NCBI GenBank assembly: GCA_963575645.1
Contig: OY754475.1
Location: 21,366,509 to 21,430,508, forward strand
DNA length: 64,000 bases
From: Xanthostigma xanthostigma
Lineage: Eukaryota > Arthropoda > Insecta > Raphidioptera > Raphidiidae
Direction: 5' to 3'
Shown: one piece after another, positions 35,324 to 46,900 of the stretch
How positions within the stretch are numbered: the stretch's first letter is position 1
Layout: each line of letters begins with the position of its first letter
Program-made: the position numbers and the translations under genes
Notes under the pieces: model-generated
Seen by the model: only the letters and a program-made list of their open reading frames with translations
Told to the model about the DNA's origin: nothing
The model's database searches: none

Positions 35324-37524
35324 ATGGATAACGCATCGAGTAAAATGCCGACATTGGGTCGACCACGTGGATTGGTACCCCCAAAAACCGCCGCTCAACG
35401 CATGCGAGAGTATAGGCAGCGAATTGAGTATGTAATTGTCTTATAAATTTGACGTTATAAAAAACAAATTAAGTTAGATTTGACTTTCTAAAAATTTTAT
35501 CACAAAAATAGCCTCTCAGTATGTGAAAGAGTTTTGGAAACGTTCATAAAAGTTATACTGTTTCTCTGAAAATACAATAATTTAACTGAATACAAAATAT
35601 CATCTCACGAATTCGAGGAGCAAACCGCTAGTATAAATTTCTTATTAAAACCTGTTCTTTTACCCGATGTTGATATCTTATTATTTACTGCTAAGGACAA
35701 TAAAAAGCAACGCTGTGTCAAAATGTGGGGGTTTATTTAATAAAATTTTTTAAACTTTTTGTACAAATACATATAATTTCAGAGGGGACAAGGATACTCT
35801 CAGAAGAGAACGGGATAGAAAATATCGAGAGCGTCACAGAGAAGAAATCAACCAGCGGAAAAAAGAAAGCAGGCAACGTAAACAAAGTACACGGCACATT
35901 CTAACAAAGTAATGTCATCTGACATTTGATACCATTTAAAACACTTTAAATTTTTTGTACACGTCGATATAATTTCAGAGAGGAACGGGATGCGCTCAAC
36001 AATGAACGTAAAAGAAGGTACCGGGAGCGTCACAGAGAAGAAATAAACCAGCGGAGAAAAGAAAACAGGCAACGTCAAAAATATCTACAGCACATTTCAG
36101 CAGGATTTAATATAGGCAGCGTAGACCAAATACAGCACAATCCTGAAGAAACGCTAGATGAGCTACCGGGTGCAAATTGTTCTAATTTAAATGCAGCACA
36201 AGATATAACACAATATTCCAACACACAATATTTGGAGGAAAGGCCGAATATTTTTTTTGTTGATGCGACTGAGCGGTATATATTTTTTTCGTTTTCACTT
36301 CGTTCAGAAAAAAAAACATTTCACTACATAAATATATTTTAATGTTTCACATCTGCCAGCTGTCCCACAACGGCTCCTCTTTTTTTATTTAATGTACACA
36401 TATTTATTTCATTAATAATTCTAACGACTGGTCTCTAGGATAACTCAAGAGGCAGAGGAAACCTTTATAAAATCAGAAGCTTTCGAATCAATAAAAGAAG
36501 AATTTCCGATCAACACTGATCTACTCCAAGTTGATATAAAAGAAGAACCAACAGACGACTCTTCATTAAGTCAAACAAACGAACATCAAGGTAGTGATTA
36601 CGTTGCTAAAACAATTGACAGTGTATATATTAAACAGGAGTATGACGACACCGATATGAAGTTAAATACAAATCCCAGAAATGATGCCAACTTGGTACAC
36701 ATAAATGGCGCCATAATAAAACAAATGAGTCATGACGACGACTTGCAAACGTAAGTATTTATATTATATTACAAAAAAACAAGCAATAGCAAATTAAATG
36801 GCCAATGAATTATGTAATAAGCATAAATTATTCGATAATTCTGTTTTTATGATTATAGGTATCATTATCAAGTAAAAATATGTACAGATGCCGAACGTCA
36901 TTACAACTCTGCAAAACCTAAACCAAAAACAAGTGCCGAACGTATGAGAGAGTATAGAGCGCGAAAAAAAAGAGCTGAACAGTCTGAAAACGCTAAACTA
37001 AAAACAACTACCGGACCTGTAAAAGAGTTAGGCGATCGTAAACGACAACGATTGGAATCAAATCGGTCGGATTTATCTGCAAGGCAGGATGAACAATGGT
37101 ATTTGTTTTTTAAGACCACAGAAAGATAAACATTTTTTAAGTGAAGCCTCTTATGGGGGCGCTAATCATTAATAAATATTAAAGTACAAGCTATTAATTT
37201 CATAAATAATTCTAATAACTGATCCCTGTTTCTAGGATAACCGTAAAAAGTGAAATTCAAACGGACGATAACAGTTTTATAGAATCAGAAGTGTTAAATA
37301 ACGTCGAAACAGTATGGTTAAAAACTGCAGACGAAAAATTAAAAAAACAAGTCAACACAGATCTACTCCAAGTCAATATAAAAGAAGAACTGACATACGA
37401 CAGCTCATTAAATCAAACAAACGAATATCAAGACAGTGATTGCGCTGCTGAAACAATTGATAGTTTACACGTTAAACAGGAGTGTGGCGACATCGACATG
37501 AAGTTTGAACATAAATTCCAGTAA
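35324..37524 (+). CDS. Gene I: basic-repeat/acidic protein lacking zinc fingers, 455 aa, 6 exons
   Basis: Exons 35324-35427, 35783-35908, 35979-36275, 36439-36750, 36859-37098 and 37236-37524. All junctions are phase 2 and fit without a stop. Exon 1 holds TAAQRMREYRQR. Exons 2 and 3 are tandem duplicates encoding the basic motif YRERHREEINQR. Exon 4 (RITQEAEE...) is acidic with IKEEP and IKQEY. Exon 5 carries SAERMREYRARKKRAEQ, like an ATF4-type bZIP basic region but with no leucine zipper. Exon 6 (ITVKSEIQ...) parallels the acidic part of the J and K finger exons but frameshifts after KQECGDIDMK and stops. The finger codons are gone from the following DNA. It could be a finger-less regulator or an early pseudogene. 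No function can be assigned. Confidence 0.7.
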
Positions 37525-38330
37525 TGATGCCAACTTCAGAGACACAGAAAGTCATGTCGTATTGAATGAAGAGAATACATTCTAGTGAGATGTCGTGAAC
37601 AAAAGAGACAATTTTCATCATTTCTTATATTATAATTCATAGTGTACACGTTCTTTTGTTTTGAATAATAAGCCAGATCTTTCCTTTCAATGCCTTTTTT
37701 AATTTCTGTAATAATCAGTTTGAGTTAATCAGTTCGATAATTTAAGTCAGGGGTTCTCAAGCTTTTATTGTTAACGGAACCTTTTTAAAATACCAACTAA
37801 TTTACGGAGTCTTAAAATAAGCAAAACCTGGTTTTATGCTCATTCTTTAGTGAAAATCATAGGACGTTTTGGGGTTTTAAGAGTCTACTGACTACTTTTG
37901 AATGGTCGTTCGTATGTATTAGCGTGTGTATGTAAACAAATTTTTATCCACATGTCTACCGGTTTCCAGATGTTTTTTTATGAAATGTCTGGTGACATGA
38001 CAACAATCACCGACTCAAAAACACAATTTAAATTAGTCATTAGTATAATATTAAAAAAAAGAGTGTCAAAAATTATATTTTACCAGACTAATTTCTACCC
38101 GACACTTAAAACACAACACAAAGGAGAGTGATTGCCAGACGTACACATTCTCAAATGGAGTACGACATGTTCACTATTCAGGTATTTTTATATTATTTGA
38201 GAAAAAACGGTAGCACACAGTTTGCAGTCCGAATAAAAATTTGACAGTTTTAAGTTTCAGGACAATTTTCCTGTTAAATATACAACAAAGCATTTTGAAT
38301 ACTGATTTACGTTACAAAATATAAAGAAAA
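37525..38330. other. Spacer after gene I
   Basis: Scraps such as a 'vlNEEN'-like stretch near 37555-37590 are degraded remains of the lost finger exon. From about 37970 the DNA is a diverged copy of 43300-43640 (shared TGTCTGGTGACAT, TTGCAGTCC and ACTGATTT blocks), so the array unit includes intergenic DNA. Confidence 0.5.
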
Positions 38331-38543
38331 AATATAGTTTAAAAAAAACTAAAAAACACGCTTTATATCGGACTAAAAAGTAAAAAATAATTGTTTTAAA
38401 ATAAGCTTAAAAAGCGTGGGGCGCTTTGTTCCACATTTTCGTACATCGAGCGCCCAACGCTTTTTAAGCTTATTTTAAAACAATTATTTTTTACTTTTTA
38501 GTCCGATATAAAGCGTGTTTTTTAGTTTTTTTTAAACTATATT
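38331..38543. mobile_element. Foldback element: 95-bp arms, 23-bp loop
   Basis: Arms 38331-38425 and 38449-38543 are near-perfect reverse complements (key segment TTTTTAGTCCGATATAAAGC). Probably a foldback MITE; it sits immediately before a tandem LINE-tail-like repeat. Confidence 0.85.
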
Positions 38544-38561
38544 TTATTTTTCACTTTTTAG

Positions 38562-39114
38562 TGAGGATCTATAAAAGAATTTATTAATCCTGGGGGTCCT
38601 AATAAGGATAATGGGAAACTGTTATCAAATTATTGCATTGTCATCGGTCCTTGATACGTATGCAAAGTTTCAAATTAATCAGACTTCGGTAAATTGGTGA
38701 AAATTATGCTCAAAGATTCCGTTACGGACATACATACATAGTTACAACCCAAACTAATATAAAGCGTTTAATAATAAGGATAATGGGAAACTGTTATCAA
38801 ATTATTGCATTGTCATCGGTCCTTGATACGTATGCAAAGTTTCAAATTAATCAGACTTCGGGAAATTGGTGAAAATAAAGCGTTTACTACAGAGGATCTA
38901 TAAAAGAATTTATTAATCCTGGGGGTCCTAATAAGGATAATGGGAAACTGTTATCAAATTATTGCATTGTCATCGGTCCTTGATACGTATGCAAAGTTTC
39001 AAATTAATCAGACTTCGGGAAATTGGTGAAAATTATGCTCAAAGATTCCGTTACGGTAGTTAGTTACATACATACATACATAGTTAGTTACAACCCAAGC
39101 TAATATAAAGCGTT
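38562..39114. repeat. Three tandem copies of an element 3' tail
   Basis: Copies at about 38562-38769, 38770-38886 (shortened) and 38894-39114 share AAGGATAATGGGAAACTGTT and CATCGGTCCTTGATACGTAT nearly base for base. Copies 1 and 3 end in CATACATACATA runs and AATATAAAGCGTTTA. This looks like the 3' tail of a non-LTR element, recently amplified in tandem. Confidence 0.75.
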
Positions 39115-39159
39115 TAAAAATAAACCGGTATATTATATTTATTTGGTTCTCAATATTTG

Positions 39160-39196
39160 TTAACCTCCACATAGTATAAACTGTGCTTCCGTGCAG
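39160..39196 (+). pseudogene. ZAD exon-1 fossil upstream of gene J
   Basis: ATAGTATAAACTGTGCTTCC GTGCAG|GTAATG matches the end of the ZAD exon with an intact CAG|GTAA donor. Reading frame lost. Confidence 0.65.
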
Positions 39197-39417
39197 GTAA
39201 TGATTTAATGTTTTAACCCGATACTCACGATGCCGTAAATAGAGTGAGAGAAAGAAGGCGCAATGTACCAATCTATGTTTCTCCCCTAGAAATTTAATAC
39301 AATAAATTCTTGGCAACCTGTCAAAGATCGGGGGTTTTTATATGATATTTATTGAAAATATTCGTGCTGGATAAAAAACGTCATTCATCGTATCTTTGCG
39401 GATCAACAAGACAAACA

Positions 39418-41812
39418 ATGATGAGACAAACAATGCAGTTGGTTGGGGATGCAGCAGAAGAAACGGAGACAGTTTCCTGTGAAGCAAGTACATCAAAATC
39501 AGCAAAGTATGAGACATTTGCACTGTTTAACACACAATCTTTTCTCTCCCTCTTTAGAATGAGTGAATGTAAACCATAGTCGTAGACAATTAAGATCATA
39601 AGCGTCCCTTTCCTATTTAATCGGACGTTTTAAATAGTTTCTTTAATAATCACATCAAGTTTCATAACTATCAATATAGATCTTAAATATCCATCTAAAA
39701 CTTGCAAAGCTTTAGTTGATTTTTATTTATTCACGGCAACAATACCCCCGAAACATTTACTAGCGGCATTTAGGTTTGCGCATATCAACAAATTTTATTT
39801 TGATATTATTAACTTAAACATTTTAATTTAAGTACAGACTATTCATTTAATAAATAGTTCTAATAACTGGTCTGTGCTACTAGGATAACCGTAAAACGAG
39901 AAATTCAAGCGGCAGAGGAAGCTTTTATAAAATCTGAAGTGCTAAATACTGATCTACTTCAAGTTAATATAAAAATAGAACCAACAGACGATAGTTCAAT
40001 ACATCAAACAAGCGAACAGCATGGCAGTGATTGCGCTGCTAAAACAATTGACAATTTATATATTAAACAGGAGTATGATGATACAGCTATGAAGCTGGAT
40101 ATAGAACGAAATGATGCCAACTTAATACACATAAATAGTGCTATAATAAAACAAGAGAGTCATGATAACTTACAAAAGTAAGTATTTATATAATGTATAA
40201 TAATGAGCATGCAATAGCACATAAAATGGCCTATAAATAATTTAACAAACATAAATAATTCGATAATTTTGTTTTTTATGATTTATAGATATCATAATCC
40301 AATATATGAATCGATAACACCTGCCGAAAGTTCGAATGTGTATAGAGCTTGGAAAAGATCTGAAGCCTCTGAAAAGGGTAAACCAAAAACAGGTGCCGAA
40401 CGTGCGAGAGCGTATAGAGCGAGGAAAAAAGGCGAAGAAAAGGTTCCAAAACCTAAACCAAAAACAGCTGCAGAGCGTGCGAAAGCGTACAGAGATCGAA
40501 AAAAAACTGGAATGTTTGAAAAACCTAAACCAAAAACAACTGCCGAGCGTGTGAGAGCGTATAGAGATCGAAAAAAACCTGGAATGTCTGAAAAAGCTCA
40601 ACCAAAAATAACTATCGATCGTAACCGACAGCTATTGGAATCAAATCAATCGCACTTATTTGCAAAGAACGATGAACAATGGTATCACTTGTTTTGTTTT
40701 TTTTTTTTTGAGATCAAAGAAGGGTATCATTTTTGAAGTGAAACTTCTTATGCAGCTCCAATGTCTCAACCCGTTGAGGAGTTAACTACTGGGTCGAAAA
40801 AAACGATAATGAGTTACGGCTTGGAATGTATTCCTACATACCAAGATCGTGACGTCATCTCCTGCGTCAATTCGAGTGTAACCCCATAATGCGTTAGTTG
40901 GTGTTTAACCCTTTCTATACGATAACTAACCTATAATCTGAGTCGTGCGGAACTTGTGCTCATTAATAAGCAGTGTTTTGTGTAGACTTTGACGTGCTTC
41001 TAATATATTATTCATACATAAGAAGTTTCACTTCGGTTGTGAGTCCTCCGGCACAACCATTTTTTAACTTTAACGCGTAAACTAAAGCAAATACTTTTCA
41101 TAAATAATTCTAACAACTGATCTCTACTTCTAGGATAACAGTAAAAAGTGAAATTCAATTGCAAGATGACAGTTTTATAGAATCGGAAGTGTTTAATAAC
41201 GTCGAAACAGTATGGTTGAAAACTGCAGACGAAAAATCAATGAAACAAGAATTTACGATCAACACGGATCTATTCCAAGTCGATATAAAAGAAGAACCAA
41301 CAGACGACACTTCATTAAATCAAACAAACGAACATCATGGCAGTGATTGCGCTGCTGAAACAATTGACAGTTTATACGTTAAACAGGAGTATGGGGACAC
41401 CGACACGAAGGTGGACATAGAACCCGGTAATGATGGCAACTTGATAGACACCGAAAGTCATGACGTATTGAATGAAGAGAAACACGATGACAACTTGTAT
41501 ATTCAGGCCGATATTAGCAACGAAGGTTTTGTCCAATCAAGTCCGCAAATATTAATACATACTAGCGAGAAACCGTATCAGTGCGACGTCTGTAATAAAT
41601 GTTTCGCTAAGAGGCGTAATCTAAGAATTCACAAACAACTACATTCCGGAAGGAAACCGTATAAGTGCCACGTTTGTGACAAAAGTTTTTCGCGACTGTA
41701 TAACTTAAAAAGACATAGAATAGTGCATACTAATGAGAAACCGTTTGAGTGTGACGTCTGTAATAGGCCCCACTCACGATCAAACTTCATGCCACAGTTC
41801 AGTGTTCAGTGA
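39418..41812 (+). pseudogene. Gene J: basic-repeat C2H2 zinc-finger gene, array cut by a Harbinger MITE
   Basis: Model: exons 39418-39506, 39884-40177, 40289-40681 and 41134-41812, all phase 2. The first exon (MMRQT...SEASTSKSAK) is a leftover of a THAP-exon tail now providing an ATG. Exon 2 (ITVKREIQ) is acidic with IKQEY and IIKQES. Exon 3 has four basic repeats (AESSNVYRAWKR, GAERARAYRARKK, AAERAKAYRDRKK, TAERVRAYRDRKK). Exon 4 (ITVKSEIQLQ) continues into two complete fingers and a half finger (FECDVCN), then reads into a transposon and stops at 41812. Coding for further fingers resumes after the insertion (42549-42887). As it stands it encodes 484 residues with two usable fingers, and may be a recent pseudogene or a truncated functional allele. 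Confidence 0.7.
40735..41034. mobile_element. MITE in gene J intron 3
   Basis: Perfect 18-bp inverted ends GAAGTGAAACTTCTTATG / CATAAGAAGTTTCACTTC bound a 300-bp element with no ORF. A related single end (GAAGTGAAGCCTCTTATG) is seen in the gene I intron near 37140. Confidence 0.8.
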
Positions 41813-42548
41813 AGTTGGACAGATTAATCGAAAGACTGACTGGCACCACACACAGTTCATGCAAACTGCTCAGTTTTTTAAATTTTTTGTGTTCAGTTTG
41901 GTTCAGTTTTTGTCATACACTCGTCGAGTATAGATACATAAGATATATTATATTATATACACACTATAATATTATACTATAGAGTATAGTTCATTAATAA
42001 GAACTAAATGAGTAATTTAAATGGTGAGGATTGGCTGTTCAGAGCTATGGGATTGTATTTAAAACAGAGAAATAAGAAAAAAAAGAAGAATATGGGTGAA
42101 AAATTGGTTAGAAATGCGTGATTCAAGAAGTCATGTTTATTTGATTAATGAATTACATCTTGAGCCGCTTGATTGCAATAATTATTTACGAATGAATGAA
42201 TTAACTTACAATTATTTACTGGAATTAATTACCCTATTTATTAAGAACCAGGACACAAATATGTGAAAATCTATTTCTGCACAAGAAAGGCAGCAACATT
42301 GAGATTTTTGGCTTCTGGTTGTACAAAACACAGAACTCCAAAAACTGAACTGAAAAACACCCACACACACAACAGTTTACTTGAACACTGAACACTGAAG
42401 TCGTTCAAAAATCAAGATGCATTTGATGAGTTCATGCTTGACTTCAGTGTTGGTTTCAGTGTTTATTTGTCCCACACACTATCATGCTTCACTGAACTAT
42501 AAGTTTGAACACTGAACTGTTGCATGAAGTGTGATCGTGAGTGGGGCC
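41766..42548. mobile_element. PIF/Harbinger-derived element inside a finger of gene J
   Basis: About 783 bp with ~45-bp inverted ends starting GGCCCCACTCACGATCA and holding CTTCATGC and CAGTTCAGTGTTCA. Inside, 42087-42266 reads WVKNWLEMRDSRSHVYL ... LRMNELTYNYLL ... IKNQDTNM. This is the N-terminal signature of a Harbinger-type transposase, and a stop cuts it. The next bases give a frame-broken ISAQER segment. Non-autonomous. Flanking bases do not show an unambiguous target duplication by eye. Confidence 0.8.
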
Positions 42549-42887
42549 TATTACAATAGTTATAAATCCTTGTCATGTTTAAAGGAACACAAATATCTTC
42601 ATAGTGGAGATAAACCACACAAGTGTGAACATTGTAGAAAGGGTTTTTCACGGTTATCGTATTTAAAACAACACATGGTTATACATACAAACGAGAAACC
42701 ATATAAGTGTGACATTTGTGAAAAGTACTTTAGCCAAGTATGCAATTTAAATACTCATAAACGTAGACATACTGGCGTGAAACCATATCAGTGTGACATT
42801 TGTAACAAGGGCTTTACTAAATCAAGCCATTTAAATGTTCACAAACGTACACATACTGGTGAGAAACCATATCAAGGCGATGATTGA
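42549..42887 (+). pseudogene. Gene J, orphaned 3' zinc-finger segment
   Basis: Continues the finger interrupted at 41766: SYKSLSCLKEHKYLH, then fingers HKCEHC, YKCDIC and YQCDIC. It ends TGEKPYQGDD and stops, having lost the next finger's first Cys. It is in a frame that would follow the half finger before the MITE, so the array was intact before insertion. Confidence 0.8.
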
Positions 42888-43710
42888 AATATGCGATTCA
42901 CGATGTCATTCGATTACGATGCAATTATGGTGAGTTGTTGTCACGCGCCGGCGAAGGTTTCTTGTCAAAAAAAACTCAATCGCGTGTGAAGCCGCGGATA
43001 GCGGCTGGTATAATATAAAAAATACCTATATGTTCCTTATTTGAGAATATGTCCGACTGGCAACCTTGCTTATTGTATTATTGAGCCAATGTTGTAATCT
43101 TTAAATTATTTCACACTAAGGGACACACTTAAATTTCGATTATTTTTTTTTTTTTATTATTATTAGAAATCGTGGATTTTCAATATTTTTATTCGAAGTT
43201 TTCGTAATAACATTTTGGTCGGGCATTTTAGAATTTGGATATAATATATATCACACTTTATATACAAAAATGCCAGACTTTACGTACATGTATGTTTTTG
43301 TAATGAAATGTCTGGTGACATTACAACAATCACCAATCGAACAGACATTCTAAGTCATAAGTATAGTATTAAAATGCCAAAAATTCTATTTTTCGTGTCT
43401 AATTTTTTTACCTGTCACTTAAAACACAAGGGAGAACGTTTGCCAGACATACAGATCCTCAAATGGGGTACATAGATACAGGTATTTTTATTATTATTGT
43501 GCTTTACGTAAATATTTAAGAGAATAACGGCGGCGTGTCGCCAGCTCCTTGTTTATAATATAATACAATTTGCAGTCCAAGTAAAACTTGACAGTTTTAG
43601 AACGATTATAATGTGTAATATACAATAAAGTATTTCAAATACTGATTTGTGTTATAAAATTAAGACAGTTTTCTATCGTGTCAATTTTATATGTTTTGTT
43701 CTTAATTTTT
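42888..43710. other. Spacer J-K
   Basis: Holds a Helitron-like 3' end near 42940-43005 (GAAGCCGCGGATAGCGGCTG) and, from about 43300, a diverged copy of the 37970-38300 intergenic unit. No gene recognised. Confidence 0.45.
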
Positions 43711-43748
43711 GTGGACGTTGCCGTATCACACAATGTGCTTCCGTACAA
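43711..43748 (+). pseudogene. ZAD exon-1 fossil upstream of gene K
   Basis: CACAATGTGCTTCCGTACAA|GTAATT aligns with the ZAD exon end. Frame lost, donor kept. Confidence 0.6.
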
Positions 43749-43966
43749 GTAATTATTTATTGTTAAACCTGATACGCAAGATGCTAGTAGAATGAGGAAA
43801 AACACACGCGACATCGATTAATCTTCCTGAGAAAATTACTACAGAAAGATTATTGGCAACCTGTCAAAGATATGTGAACTATGTTCATTGAAAATATTCG
43901 TGCTGGATAAAAAATAAAACGTGATTCATAACAGGTATTTGAGTGTTGATAGAAGCAAAACGAACA

Positions 43967-46900
43967 ATGATGAGACAAACACTGGTTGAGGATGCGGTAG
44001 AAGAAGCGGAGAAAGTTTCCTCTGAAGCAAGTACATCAAAACTAGCAAAGTATGAGACATTTTGCACTGTTTACCACACAATCTTTTCTCTCCCTTTTTA
44101 GAATGAGTGACTGTAAACCATAGTCGCTCGAAAACTAAGGTCATAAGCGTCCCTTTCTTATTTAATCGGACGTTTTAATTTAATTCTTTAGTAATCACAT
44201 CTTAATTACATCGTCTGAAATTTTATAAGTTTTAGATGGTTTTAATTTATTCACTTCTTCGAAGGCAAGAATACCCCCGAAACATTTATTAGCGACATTT
44301 AGGTTTATGCATATCTAACTTTATTTTTTTTATTTTATTACCTACTCATTTAATAAATAATTCTAACAACCGATCTGTGCTGCTAGGATAACCGTAAAAC
44401 GTGAAGCGCAAGCGACAGAGGAAGCCTTTATAAAATCAGAAGTGTTTGATACTAATCTACTTCAAGTTAATATAAAAGTAGTGCCAACCGACGACAGTTC
44501 AGTAAATCAAACAAACGAACATCATGGCAGTGATTGCACTGCTAAAACAGTTGACAGTTTATATATTAAACAGGAGTATGTTGACACCGATATGAAATTG
44601 AATCCCAGAAATGATGCCCACTTGATAGCCATAGGCAATCAGGTCATAATAAAACAAGAGAGTCATGATAACAACTTGCAAAAGTACGTATTTATAATAA
44701 CATAAAACATGCAATTGCAAATAAAATAGACAATAAATAATTTAACAAATATATATGATTCAATAATTTTGTTTTGTATGACTATAGCTATCGTAATCAA
44801 GAAAAAATATATAATATAACAGATGCCGAACGTTCCATAGTGTACAAAGCTTGGAAAAGATTTGAAGCGTCTGAAAAAGTTAAACCAAAAACAGGTGCCG
44901 AACGTATGAGAGCGTTCAGAGCGCGGAAAAGATCTGAAAAGCCCGAAAAAACTAAACCAAATTTAACAGATGCTGAACGTATGAAAAGTTATAGAGCACG
45001 GAAAAGGGCTGAGAGGTTAGAAAAAGCTAAGCCAAAAACAGGTGCCGAACGCATGAAAGCGTATAGAGCGAGGAAAAGGGCTGAAAAGTTAGAAAAAGTT
45101 AAACCGAAAAAAACCGGCGCTGAACGCATGAAAGCGTACAGAGCGAGGAAAAGAGCTCTGCAAAGATCTGAAAGGCCTGAAAAAGCTAGACCAAAAACAT
45201 CTACCGAACGCGTGAGAGAGTTTCGTGATCGTAAACGACAGCAACTGGAAACAAATCAAACACAGTCAACCGGAAAGAAGCAAAAACCAAACTTAGTTTG
45301 TAATGGACCACAAAGCAATACACAACTGAGGTAATTTTAATTTTTTACTTCACATCATTCACATAAAGTACCACGTTATAATAAATTTTATTTCAGTATC
45401 CCCCTTTATTTACCTACATGCCAAATTCGTATCATCTTTCGCTTCTGTTTTGCGTCCCGCGGCACCCACCTTTTTTTAACGTTAACATTATAAATAATTC
45501 TAACAACTGATTACTGCTTCTAGGATGACCTTAAAAAATAAAACGCATACAAAAGATGGCAGTTTTATAGAATCAGAAGTGTTTAATAACGTCGAAACAG
45601 TTTGGTTAGAAACTGCGGAAGAAAAATCAAAAAAACAAGTCAACACAGATCTACTCCAAGTCAATATAAAAGAAGAACCGACAGACGACAGTTCATTAAA
45701 TCAAATAAACGAACATCAAGGCACCGATTGCGCTGCTGAAACAATTGATAGTATATATGTTAAACAGGAGTATGGCGACACCGACATGAAGTTGGGTATA
45801 GAGCCCAGCAATGATGCCAACTTGATAGACACAGACAATCGGGCCATAATAAAACAAAAGAGTCATGATGCACGCTTGAATGATACTGAAAATCAGGTCA
45901 TAATAAAACAAGAGAAGCGCGATGACAACTTATATACAGACGACGATATTAGCAACGAAGGTTTTGTCCAACCAAGCCCTCAAAGCGAGAAACCGTATCA
46001 GTGCGAAGTTTGTAATAAAAGCTTCGCTAAGGTGCGTAATTTAAAAATTCACAAACAACTACATTCCGGAAGGAAACCGTACAAGTGCGACGTTTGTAAC
46101 AAAAGCTTTTCACAGCTATTTAACTTAAAAAGGCATAAAATTGTGCACACAAACGAGAAACCGTTTGAGTGTGACGTTTGTAAAATTAGTTTTAGATGCC
46201 TGTCCACCTTGAAAGAACATAAATTTGTTCATAGTGGAGATAAACCTCACACGTGCGAGTATTGTAGAAAGAGTTTTTCACGGCTATCGTATTTAAAACA
46301 GCACACAGTTATACATACAAATGAGAAACCGTACAAATGTGACGTTTGCGAAAAATGTTTTACTCATTTGAGCAACTTGACGCAGCACAAAAAACTCCAT
46401 TCAGCCGAGAAATTTTATCAGTGTGACGTTTGCAACAAGCGCTTCGCCCAGGCAAGCAATTTTAATACTCACAAACGTACACATACCGGCGTAAAACCGT
46501 ATGGCTGTGACGTTTGCGATAAACGTTTCAATGTGTCTAGCCATTTAAAGACGCACAAACGTATACATACCGGCGTAAGACCGTATCAGTGCGACGTTTG
46601 CGATAAGCGATTTACAGCCGGAAGCCATTTAAATGCTCACAAACGCATACATACCGGCGTTAATCAGTGTGATGTTTGTAGCAAGTGCTTTTCCAATTCA
46701 AGCAGTTTGACCACTCACAAACTTAATCATACAGGCGAGAAACCGCATCGGTGCGACGTCTGCGACAAGTGCTTTACACAGGTAGCTAATTTAAATACTC
46801 ACAAACGTATACATTCCGGTGTGAAACCATATCAGTGCGACGTTTGTGACAAGCAATTTACGGCATCGTGCCGTTTAAACATTCACAAACGTACACATAC

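Noticed and set aside
35848-36078. Minus-strand ORF across gene I exons 2 and 3
   Set aside because: Antisense of the duplicated basic exons; runs through the intron and has no features of its own.
42009-42120. Short ORF (MSNLNGEDWLF...) inside the Harbinger element as a host gene
   Set aside because: It lies within the element's inverted ends, is out of frame with the transposase remnant, and ends in a lysine run.
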